DNA from: CAYGZA01 sp964354135
Lineage (GTDB): Bacteria; Planctomycetota; Planctomycetia; Pirellulales; Thermoguttaceae
Length of the DNA stretch: 5,667 nt
Direction of reading: 5' to 3'
Assembly (NCBI GenBank): GCA_964354135.1
Contig: CAYGZA010000379.1
Coordinates: forward strand, 1 to 5,667
Position 1 is the stretch's first letter. Each line of letters starts with the position of its first letter. This document shows, piece after piece, positions 1-5,667 of this stretch. A model generated the notes under the pieces. That model made no database searches. It was given only the letters and a program-made list of their open reading frames with translations, and was not told the DNA's origin. The translations under genes were made by a program, and so were the position numbers.

Positions 1-657
1 AAGAACAATCTCAGGCAGCTTGGCCTGGCGGTCCACAATCACGTGGCTTCGTTCGACGGGGTGCTCCCCGCGGCCCGAACCTTGGAGGCGGGGGGCGTGA
101 ACAAGTGGTGGTTCGGCTCGGTGCAGCCGGGCTCGCGGCAGGTCGATATCCAAAAAGGCCACCTCACGCCGTACTACGAGTCGAACAAGTCGGTCACCCG
201 GTGCCCCGATCTCAATCTCACCGACGAGGAGCTCGTGTATCAGGGAGGCACCGGGGGCTACGGGTACAACTACGTCTATCTGGCTCCCTTGAGCTTCAGC
301 CCGCCGACGTGGGAGCCGGTCTGGCGGCCGACGAAGATCGACAACTGCCGCAGCACCAGCCGGACGGTCACGTTTGCCGACAGCCTGGGCACGTGGATCG
401 AGCCCTGGCCCACCGGCCCGGTGACGCTGCGGGAAGTGCCGCTCATTGAGCCTCCTTCCGGACAGTACCCGGCGATTCATTTCCGCCACGGGGGGAAATC
501 GGCCAACGTGTTGTTCCTGGACTGCCACGTCGACTCCCGCACCGACCCTGTGCGGAACCCGCCGCCGTTCTGGGAACCGCCATCGGCCATGGAAAAGCGG
601 GACCGCGAGAGCATTTTCGATCTCGGGTCCACCGACGAGCTGTGGGACCGGCAGTAG
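1..657 (+). CDS. DUF1559 (SBP_bac_10) pseudopilin-like protein, 5' truncated
   Basis: The reading frame is open from base 1, so the gene starts before the window; 218 codons are visible. The first residues, KNNLRQLGLAVHNH, match the conserved start of DUF1559, just after the prepilin-type N-terminal helix, which lies outside the window. A GGYGYNYVYL segment in the middle is typical of one planctomycete subgroup. Near the C-terminus HFRHGGKSANVLFLDCHVD (478-534) corresponds to the H-X9-DG signature of planctomycete prepilin-like proteins, but the expected D-G is D-C and the spacing is ten residues. Members are predicted to be exported and membrane anchored like type II pseudopilins; planctomycete genomes carry many copies and their role is not known. 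The gene ends at TAG 655-657 and converges on the membrane-protein gene at 738. The internal GTG at 43 is not a credible start because homology extends upstream of it. Confidence 0.9.
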   Translation, partial: KNNLRQLGLAVHNHVASFDGVLPAARTLEAGGVNKWWFGSVQPGSRQVDIQKGHLTPYYESNKSVTRCPDLNLTDEELVYQGGTGGYGYNYVYLAPLSFSPPTWEPVWRPTKIDNCRSTSRTVTFADSLGTWIEPWPTGPVTLREVPLIEPPSGQYPAIHFRHGGKSANVLFLDCHVDSRTDPVRNPPPFWEPPSAMEKRDRESIFDLGSTDELWDRQ

Positions 658-680
658 AGCCGGGACGATGACGGAAGGGG

Positions 681-750
681 GCTGTCGGCTTTCAGCGATC
701 AGCCATCAGCTTTCAGTCATCAGCGATCGGCCATCAGCTATCGGCCGTCA
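681..750. repeat. Heptameric short tandem repeat array, ten 7-bp units
   Basis: Reading from 681 the sequence divides exactly into ten heptamers: GCTGTCG, GCTTTCA, GCGATCA, GCCATCA, GCTTTCA, GTCATCA, GCGATCG, GCCATCA, GCTATCG, GCCGTCA. The consensus is close to GCYATCA, and G1, T5 and C6 are fixed in every unit. An eleventh, decayed unit (GGTGTCC) may follow. Such degenerate heptamer arrays are known from cyanobacteria (STRR sequences), and from memory similar ones occur between genes in planctomycetes. The array sits between two convergent genes and continues into the 3' end of the leftward gene. Its function is unknown; replication slippage explains its form. Confidence 0.9.
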
Positions 751-1568
751 GGTGTCCGCGGCTGCCACACGACGCGATAGCCGGCCACTCGCACCACCCA
801 AAGCGAGCCAAGAAGCCAAATCGCCTGCGGGCAGGAGAGCATCGCCGCAAACCGCCAGCCCAGGTTCGGCGTGGCCAGCGCCACCGCGACCAAGACGACC
901 GCACCGAAAAGAATCACCCGTCGCCACCGCCACTCCGGGTGCAGCATGACCCAAAGTCCTGCCATTGCCATGGCCGCATTGCCGACCGCCATCATGAGCA
1001 TTTGCAGCAGAGAGCCCTCCACGATCCCGAAGTGCCGCAGGTGGAAAGTGTAGCCCGTCGCACCCAGGGCAATCGCGGTCGCCGTCATCCAAGCGAACAG
1101 GGATCGCAATGAGAACTGGAACCGGCGGGGCCGTTCCAAATCGCGACGACCGCACTCCAGGTCGGCTGCACTGGCCAGCGAGAATCCTATCAGCCTGGCA
1201 ACCGACAGCGGTGCAGCAATCGCCGCTGCCTCCAACAAGAGGAAGAACGTCCAGGGCGTCGCGAACTCAAGAAAACGCCTGGTGAACGGGGGCGGATCGC
1301 TTGCGAAGAGCACCGCAACCAGCCAGCTCCAGCACGCCGCCGTGAGCACCACTCCCAGCACTCGCCAGGGCGCGGCGGTCCGCCCCAAGCCGGTCCAGAG
1401 CGCCACTAGCCCCACTTGGCTGAACGGCAGCGATGACGCCGTCATCATGAGCACACTCACGTCCGGTTTACCGTGCTGGGTGGCCCACAACAGTGCCCTC
1501 CACACTGCCGAATCCACCAGCACGGTCGCCACGAACAGCAAGCCGATGAGGACGCGGGCATGGATCAT
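738..1568 (-). CDS. Multi-pass membrane protein of unknown function
   Basis: This encodes 276 residues starting at ATG 1566-1568 (MIHARVLIGLLF). I recognise no enzyme family. Hydrophobic stretches at about residues 5-22, 38-60, 69-89, 104-129, 154-174, 186-207, 217-233 and 240-261 suggest roughly eight membrane segments, so it should reside in the cytoplasmic membrane. A charged loop (about 136-149, LECGRRDLERPRR) precedes RFQFSLRSLFAWMTATAIAL (149-168), a segment seen in many uncharacterised planctomycete membrane proteins. The frame is open with an ATG as far as 1742, but those 58 extra residues are polar, low in information and would overlap the divergent gene's leader, so the start beside the first hydrophobic helix was chosen. 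No clear Shine-Dalgarno precedes it. The last residues (PDGR) and the TAG stop lie within the heptamer repeat array, so the C-terminal tail is probably repeat-derived. Confidence 0.75.
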   Translation of the reverse strand: MIHARVLIGLLFVATVLVDSAVWRALLWATQHGKPDVSVLMMTASSLPFSQVGLVALWTGLGRTAAPWRVLGVVLTAACWSWLVAVLFASDPPPFTRRFLEFATPWTFFLLLEAAAIAAPLSVARLIGFSLASAADLECGRRDLERPRRFQFSLRSLFAWMTATAIALGATGYTFHLRHFGIVEGSLLQMLMMAVGNAAMAMAGLWVMLHPEWRWRRVILFGAVVLVAVALATPNLGWRFAAMLSCPQAIWLLGSLWVVRVAGYRVVWQPRTPDGR

Positions 1569-1664
1569 GGTTGGATTATGGCCGGAAGGCCGGCTCAAGG
1601 CGAGGGTCTCCGGGCGGACTGCGAACAAGTCCGGGGTCGGTTGCATTCTGGCCGCGTGTCGGCC

Positions 1665-1686
1665 AAAATGCCGGCTTGCCGGTTTT
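1665..1686. other. Small GC-rich hairpin with A4/T4 flanks in the divergent intergenic region
   Basis: AAAA (1665-1668), CCGGC (1671-1675), a TT spacer, GCCGG (1678-1682) and TTTT (1683-1686) form an inverted repeat interrupted only by a TG bulge on the left side. It resembles a weak bidirectional intrinsic terminator or an operator-sized palindrome. It lies about 60 bp upstream of the rightward start at 1744 and about 100 bp from the leftward start. Short palindromes are common in DNA of this GC content, so a function is not established. No convincing -35/-10 pair was found elsewhere in 1569-1743. Confidence 0.25.
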
Positions 1687-1728
1687 CCCGGACCCTTGTT
1701 CACCCGTGTGCCGCTTTGCGGAGCCGAT

Positions 1729-1734
1729 GGGAGG
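1729..1734 (+). promoter_or_regulatory. Shine-Dalgarno site for the AroE-like gene
   Basis: GGGAGG ends 9 nt before GTG 1744-1746. This good match at suitable spacing decides the GTG start over the long in-frame extension that reaches back to 1282. Confidence 0.7.
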
Positions 1735-1743
1735 CTGACCACC

Positions 1744-2580
1744 GTGGCGACTTCGTCCGTTCAGCCCGTGCTGGCCCTGCTCGGTCTTCCCGTCGCGGGG
1801 AATCCGACCCAGTTCATGCTCGAAAAGGCCTTCGCGCACCACCAGCTCGACTGGCGATACCTCTCCTTCGAGGTCCTGCCGGAGGACCTTCGCGACGCCG
1901 TTCGGGGGATGCGGGTGATGGGCTTCCGGGGCGGCAATTGCACGGAGCCGCACAACGAGAGCATCCTGCCGCACCTGGACCGCCTCACCCAACAGGCTCA
2001 ACTGATCGGCGCGGTCAACTGCCTCTTTCGCGACGAAGCGGGACTGGTCGGCGAGAACACCGAGGGCCGGGCCCTCGTGGAATCCCTCCGCCGAAAGACC
2101 GATCCGGCCGGGAAACAGATTGTGCTTCTGGGCGCGGGGCGCATGGCCCGAGCGATCGCCGTCGAGCTGGCCCTGGCCAAGGCGGGCAGAATTCTCGTGG
2201 TCAACCGCGGCCCAGAGCGCGGCCGCGACCTCGTCGAGCTCCTCGGCACGCTCCAGACGCCCGCTTCGCTGGAGGTTTGGCAGCGCGACTACGCTATCCC
2301 GCCCGAAACCCACGCGGTGATCCATGCCACCTCCGCGGGCGGCGACGAGCCGCTCCCGTTGGACCTTGGGAACCTCACCGCGGAGACGGTCGTTGCCGAC
2401 GTGGCCTTCAACCCGCCGCGGACCTGGCTCCTCCGGGAAGGGGCCCGGCGGGGCTCGCCCGCCATCGACGGCCTGGAGGTGTTCCTCGAGCAGGCGGCGA
2501 TCAACTTCCGCCTCTGGACCGGCGTGGACCCCGAGCGAGCCGTGCTCCGCGATGCCGTGGAAGAGTTTCTTGAACTATGA
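1744..2580 (+). CDS. Shikimate/quinate dehydrogenase family protein (AroE-like) with non-canonical active site
   Basis: This encodes 278 residues from GTG 1744, close to the normal AroE length. Canonical AroE reduces 3-dehydroshikimate to shikimate with NADPH in the cytoplasm. The fold is recognisable throughout: GLPVAGNPTQFM at 14-25 (shikimate-binding segment), GFRGGNCTEPHN at 60-71 (normally NVTxPxK), GAVNC at 89-93, GENTEG at 103-108 (normally xNTDG), the Rossmann loop LLGAGRMARA at 128-137, VVNRGPER at 152-159 (NADP-binding region), HATSAGG at 194-200, DVAFNPPRTWLL at 219-230 and EQAAINFRLWTG at 249-260. Key residues differ: the SxS substrate pair is N20-P-T22, the catalytic Lys is N71, and the catalytic Asp is E107. 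Normal shikimate dehydrogenase activity is therefore doubtful; a divergent paralogue with another substrate, or an inactive protein, is as likely. The stop overlaps the next start (ATGA). In-frame sequence from 1282 to 1743 lies antisense to the membrane-protein gene and does not resemble AroE. Confidence 0.85.
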   Translation: MATSSVQPVLALLGLPVAGNPTQFMLEKAFAHHQLDWRYLSFEVLPEDLRDAVRGMRVMGFRGGNCTEPHNESILPHLDRLTQQAQLIGAVNCLFRDEAGLVGENTEGRALVESLRRKTDPAGKQIVLLGAGRMARAIAVELALAKAGRILVVNRGPERGRDLVELLGTLQTPASLEVWQRDYAIPPETHAVIHATSAGGDEPLPLDLGNLTAETVVADVAFNPPRTWLLREGARRGSPAIDGLEVFLEQAAINFRLWTGVDPERAVLRDAVEEFLEL

Positions 2581-4703
2581 CCTCCATGATCCCAATCCGG
2601 ATTCCGTTGTTGGCGGTGGCCTGGTGGTGCGTCTCCCTGTCCTTCGTGTCCCGGCCGGCCCGGGCCGCCGACGAATACCCGGGCGTCAAGCTGATGCGGC
2701 CCGACTCGCTGGCCGGCTGGGACCACGGCGACCGGCCGATCCGCGGCTGGACGATTCGAGGCGGCCGGCTCTGCGGCAACGCGGGGGCTACGCCCCTGTT
2801 GTCCGGCTACACGGTCGGCGATTTTCAGCTCCGGTTCGCCTGGTCGGTCGCGGATCGGGCGGCTTGGAGGATCCTCCTGCCGAAAGTCCCCTCGGGCAAA
2901 GGGTTCGAGTTGACTTTGCGCGAGGGGCCCGAGTGCGGCCGGCTTCTCGACGGCGATACGCCTCGGGTCTCCGGCAAGCCGCTGCCCCGGAATGACGGCA
3001 AGCGACACGCCGCCGAAATCCGGCGCCAGGGGGCGAAGTTCTCGCTTGCCGTGGACGGGCGGTTACTGTACGAGGTCTCGATCGAGCTCAACCGCCGGTT
3101 TGGCCTTGGATTGGCAGTCGATGGCGGTGAGGCCTGGCTTTCCGACATGAGCCTCCAAGAGCCGCCCGGCGGGCCGATCTTCAACGGCAAGGACCTGACC
3201 GGCTGGTGGACTCCCGGCGACTTCGGCGCGTGGGGCGCGGAAAACGGCAATCTCGTCTTGCGCAAAGGCGGCGGCAACTACATCCGCACCAAGAAGGAGT
3301 TCGCCAATTTCACGCTCTCGCTGGAGTACAAGATGCAGAAGGGCGGCAACTCGGGGGTCGGCATCCGCACCCCGCCGCACGGCTGGCCTTCCGGCGACGG
3401 CATGGAATTGCAGCTTTGGGACATCCCCTTCAACACCCCTCTGGACAAACACGCGGCGATGGCCATCTACGGCAACGTCCCCCCGCTGGCCCGCGCCGAT
3501 CGGTCCGGCCAGTGGAACCGCGTGGTCATCAAGGCCGACGGCCGCATGATCTCGGCCTGGATGAACGGCGAACTCGTCCAGCAGTGCAACACGGCCTTTC
3601 ACCCCGAGCTCAAGCACCGGCACCTCAACGGCTGGATCGGCATCCAGGAGCACGGGGCCACGCTCGAGGTCCGCAACCTCCGCGTGCTCGAGGCCCCCGA
3701 CGGCCTCGGGCTCGCGGCGTGGCAGAAGCCGCGGCCGCCCGACGGCGACGCGGCCGTGCTCGACCGGCTCATGAACCCCGAGCGGCTCTCCGTGGCCGGT
3801 CGTCTCCCCGGCGTTAGCGGGATGTTTCCCAAGGACCTCGGATTGGAGCATCTCACCTCGTCGGATCTGGACATTCCTCGCGGCTGGCTTTCCGCCGTGG
3901 AATACCGCCGCGACCAGCTCGGCTGGGGCGTCCATCGCGAGCAGGACCCGAGGCCGCGGTTTCAATCTTCCCAGAAGACAATCGCCCCGGGCAAGACGGA
4001 GGAGCTGCTTCATGTCGACGGCGCGGGGATCGTCCACTGGCTCAAGCTGAAGGCCGACAAGAAGGCCCTGGCCGGGAGCGACCTCTGGCTGGAGGTGACC
4101 GTTGACGGCCGGAAGCAGCCGGCCATCTCCGCCCCGGCCAGGTTCTGGTTTGCCCCACTGGCCGATCAGGGCAATTTCCCGAATTTCCTTTTCGTGGATT
4201 GCAACGGTGTGACCAACATGCTGGCCATGCCGTTCGGCGACGGGATCGCGATTGCGGCGGCCAACCGCGGGCACCGCCCGGTTCGCGACGTCGGTGTGAG
4301 CGTTTCCGTCGAGCCGGCCACCGAGCCAACGCGAAAAGACATTCTCGGCCGGATGCGCTTGCACGGCGCCTTCCAGCCGGCGCGGGACGGCAACGAGCTG
4401 GTCCGTCTGGAGGGTACAGGCCGTTGGGTCGGGACCGTCTTCGAACAGCCGCCCGATGCGCCGATCGGCATTAGCGCACTCTCGGTTGACGGCCAAACCG
4501 TGCCGGGCTGGGCATCCCCCGACCTTGCCGCGCTGCTCGGCCAGGCCAAAGGCGATTTCCGCACCGTCTTGAGCGGCCGCCACGGCACGCTCGCGTGGCG
4601 CTACCTGATGCTGGAGCCGGTCGATTTCGAGAAGTCGGTGGTCCTCAAGACCAACGCCAAGAAGCTCGGCCCCCGCTTGGCCCTATTCTACGTCACACAA
4701 TAG
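2577..4703 (+). CDS. Secreted protein with two DUF1080 (3-keto-disaccharide hydrolase) domains and a DUF2961/GH172-like C-terminus
   Basis: This encodes 708 residues. Residues 1-30 form a signal peptide: basic R8, hydrophobic 9-25, and an ARA-AD cleavage site near 30. It should act outside the cytoplasmic membrane. Residues about 36-193 form a divergent LamG-like DUF1080 domain (DSLAGW, later AWLSDMSL). Residues about 199-372 form a standard DUF1080 domain starting FNGKDLTGWW, with GGNSGVGIRTP (256-266), MELQLWD (276-282), GQWNRVVI (311-318) and LNGWIGIQEHG (350-360). Known DUF1080 members hydrolyse 3-keto-glycosides. After a linker, about 425-708 resembles DUF2961 (now GH172): LLHVDGAGIVHWLKL, MLAMPFGDGIAIAAANRG (548-565), LEGTGRWVGTVFE (611-623) and a terminal LFYVTQ. 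Its catalytic state cannot be judged by eye, so it may be only a jelly-roll carbohydrate-binding part. The 4-nt ATGA overlap with the AroE-like gene implies translational coupling. The likely role is extracytoplasmic carbohydrate breakdown or binding; the substrate is unknown. Confidence 0.85.
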   Translation: MTSMIPIRIPLLAVAWWCVSLSFVSRPARAADEYPGVKLMRPDSLAGWDHGDRPIRGWTIRGGRLCGNAGATPLLSGYTVGDFQLRFAWSVADRAAWRILLPKVPSGKGFELTLREGPECGRLLDGDTPRVSGKPLPRNDGKRHAAEIRRQGAKFSLAVDGRLLYEVSIELNRRFGLGLAVDGGEAWLSDMSLQEPPGGPIFNGKDLTGWWTPGDFGAWGAENGNLVLRKGGGNYIRTKKEFANFTLSLEYKMQKGGNSGVGIRTPPHGWPSGDGMELQLWDIPFNTPLDKHAAMAIYGNVPPLARADRSGQWNRVVIKADGRMISAWMNGELVQQCNTAFHPELKHRHLNGWIGIQEHGATLEVRNLRVLEAPDGLGLAAWQKPRPPDGDAAVLDRLMNPERLSVAGRLPGVSGMFPKDLGLEHLTSSDLDIPRGWLSAVEYRRDQLGWGVHREQDPRPRFQSSQKTIAPGKTEELLHVDGAGIVHWLKLKADKKALAGSDLWLEVTVDGRKQPAISAPARFWFAPLADQGNFPNFLFVDCNGVTNMLAMPFGDGIAIAAANRGHRPVRDVGVSVSVEPATEPTRKDILGRMRLHGAFQPARDGNELVRLEGTGRWVGTVFEQPPDAPIGISALSVDGQTVPGWASPDLAALLGQAKGDFRTVLSGRHGTLAWRYLMLEPVDFEKSVVLKTNAKKLGPRLALFYVTQ

Positions 4704-4746
4704 ATCATTTGGCTGGAGGGGTCGGCCACGGTTCTTGGTGAGTGTG

Positions 4747-5667
4747 ATGCCATTCGATCGCGATTGTCCGGTTCCGCTCTCGCTGGAGCTGCTCGCCCCG
4801 GCGGGCGATTTTGCCGCCTTGGAGGCTGCCCTGGAGGCCGGCGCGGGGGCCGTCTACTTCGGCCTCAAAGACCTCAACGCCCGCCGCGGGGCCAAGAACT
4901 TCGACCAGGACGAATTCGTCTGCGCCGTGCAGGCCGTACACGCCCGCGGCGCTCGGGCGTACCTGACGCTCAACGTCGACCTCGCGGAGCGCGATCTGGG
5001 CCAGGCCGCCCGGACCCTGGAGCTGGCCCGGCAAGCCCACGCTGACGCGGTCCTGGTCCGCGACCCGGCCCTCCTGACCCTGCGGCTGGCGTGGGAGGGC
5101 GAGGCTCCTGCCGAGCCGGGTAGGAGCCCCGGACTTGCGGCCACCGGTGCGGCTTCGTGGGAGCCTCGCCCTCCCGGAATCGCGCGGGACCGTATCGAGT
5201 TCCACTTCAGCACGCAAACATGTATGGCCAACAGTGCCGACGTTGCCGCGGCCGGGCAGCTCGGGGCGAAGCGCGTCGTGCTGGCCCGCGAAATGACGCT
5301 CGCCGAGATCGCCGCCGCCTCGGCCGTCCCGGGCGTCCAGACGGAGGTCTTCGTCCAAGGGGCCCTGTGTTTCTGCATCTCGGGGCGGTGCCTGCTTTCG
5401 AGCTGGGTCGGCGGGCGGAGCGGCAACCGCGGCACTTGCACCAGCCCATGCCGCGTTCCGTGGAGCGTCGAGGGTCAACCGGCCGGAACGCCGCTTTCGA
5501 TGCGCGACCTTGTGACGCTCCATCGCCTCGACGACCTTCGCCGTGCCGGCGCTTCGGCCCTGAAGATCGAAGGCCGGCTCAAGACCGCCGCCTGGGTCCG
5601 CCAGGCGGTGAGTCTCTACCGGCGGGCGCTTGCCGGCGAAGACGCCCAGGAGTTCATGAAGGCGGCG
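4747..5667 (+). CDS. Peptidase U32 family protein, 3' truncated
   Basis: This frame is open from ATG 4747 to the window end (307 codons). In-frame GTGs at 4738 and 4744 are alternative starts; a GGAGGG at 4715-4720 would better suit a start near 4735-4738. The N-terminus LELLAPAGDFAALEAALEAGAGAVYFG is the first TIM-barrel strand and helix of U32 proteins. FHFSTQTCMANSADVAAA and LGAKRVVLAREMTLAEI follow. The signature EVFVQGALCFCISGRCLLSS is at residues 200-219, with Gln204 where the classic motif has His. Conserved cysteines are C208, C215, C231 and C235, plus C210. LKIEGRLK (272-279) is also family-typical. Characterised relatives (RlhA, TrhP, UbiU/UbiV) are Fe-S proteins that hydroxylate rRNA, tRNA or ubiquinone precursors; proteolysis is claimed for only a few. 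I cannot assign a subgroup. About 28 residues (116-143) are an in-frame repeat insertion. It lies 43 nt after the DUF1080 gene, probably in the same operon. Confidence 0.9.
   Translation, partial: MPFDRDCPVPLSLELLAPAGDFAALEAALEAGAGAVYFGLKDLNARRGAKNFDQDEFVCAVQAVHARGARAYLTLNVDLAERDLGQAARTLELARQAHADAVLVRDPALLTLRLAWEGEAPAEPGRSPGLAATGAASWEPRPPGIARDRIEFHFSTQTCMANSADVAAAGQLGAKRVVLAREMTLAEIAAASAVPGVQTEVFVQGALCFCISGRCLLSSWVGGRSGNRGTCTSPCRVPWSVEGQPAGTPLSMRDLVTLHRLDDLRRAGASALKIEGRLKTAAWVRQAVSLYRRALAGEDAQEFMKAA
5093..5175. repeat. 83-bp inverted-repeat element inside the U32 coding sequence
   Basis: A perfect 16-bp inverted repeat, GGGAGGGCGAGGCTCC (5093-5108) and GGAGCCTCGCCCTCCC (5160-5175), encloses a 51-nt centre. 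A second internal pair, GGCTCC 5103-5108 and GGAGCC 5123-5128, suggests an alternative smaller stem. It is translated without a stop as residues 116-143 of the U32 protein, beginning WEGEAPAEP and ending WEPRPPG. U32 relatives normally pass directly from the 'RDPALL' strand to the 'FHFSTQ' strand here, so this is an insertion. From memory, 'EGEAPAEP' and its reverse-strand reading 'GSAGASPS' recur in many planctomycete hypothetical proteins, which points to a dispersed REP- or MITE-like family. No target-site duplication is obvious. Confidence 0.8.

Noticed and set aside
658..757. Heptamer array considered as a CRISPR array
   Set aside because: The units are 7 bp with no spacers, so it is a tandem repeat and not a CRISPR.
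446..949. Plus-strand open frame crossing the DUF1559 3' end, the heptamer array and the membrane gene
   Set aside because: It is out of frame with DUF1559, antisense to the membrane gene, and rich in Arg/Ser/Ala as expected for a shadow frame.
1569..1742. 58-residue N-terminal extension of the leftward membrane protein
   Set aside because: The residues are polar and without family features, while the hydrophobic protein begins exactly at the ATG at 1568.
1282..1743. N-terminal extension of the AroE-like reading frame (154 extra residues)
   Set aside because: It lies antisense to the membrane-protein gene over most of its length, shows no AroE similarity, and a good Shine-Dalgarno plus GTG at 1744 gives a protein of normal family length.
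2289..3008. 239-residue minus-strand open frame spanning the AroE/DUF1080 junction
   Set aside because: It is antisense to two well-supported genes and its translation resembles no family.
3063..4583. 506-residue open frame on the minus strand
   Set aside because: It is a shadow of the high-GC DUF1080 gene: no recognisable domain, and its opposite strand has clear homology motifs throughout.
4705..5523. 272-residue open frame on the minus strand
   Set aside because: It is antisense to the unmistakable U32 coding sequence and has only low-complexity composition.

Overview
The window looks like a piece of a high-GC planctomycete chromosome (Pirellulales-like; my inference). The support is lineage-typical content: a DUF1559 prepilin-like protein, a membrane protein with the 'QFSLRSLFAWM' segment common in planctomycete hypothetical proteins, a secreted DUF1080 protein, a peptidase U32 protein with the 'QGALCFCISGRCLLSSW' type of signature, a heptameric short tandem repeat, and a dispersed-type inverted repeat encoding 'WEGEAPAEP'. 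No rRNA, tRNA, CRISPR array, transposase or phage gene is visible.

Layout: (1) 1-657 (+) is the 3' part of a DUF1559/pseudopilin-like gene. (2) 658-737 separates it from a convergent gene and is mostly filled by ten tandem 7-bp units (681-750). The array runs into the convergent gene and supplies its last codons and stop. (3) 738-1568 (-) encodes a multi-pass membrane protein of unknown function. (4) 1569-1743 is a divergent intergenic region with one weak hairpin and a good Shine-Dalgarno for the rightward gene. (5) 1744-2580 (+) encodes a shikimate dehydrogenase-fold protein lacking several canonical active-site residues. (6) 2577-4703 (+) overlaps it by ATGA and encodes a signal-peptide-bearing protein with two DUF1080 domains and a C-terminal DUF2961/GH172-like region. 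(7) From 4738 or 4747 (+) to the window end is the 5' part of a peptidase U32 family gene, interrupted in frame by an 83-bp inverted-repeat element (5093-5175).

The three rightward genes (1744 to the end) are close enough to be one operon: a 4-nt overlap, then 34-43 nt. A cytoplasmic dehydrogenase-like protein, an exported sugar-hydrolase-like protein and a probable RNA- or cofactor-modifying U32 protein do not form an obvious pathway, so shared function is not established. The most notable points are the non-canonical AroE-like protein and the repeat that has become part of the U32 coding sequence. I do not see a clear new multi-gene system.
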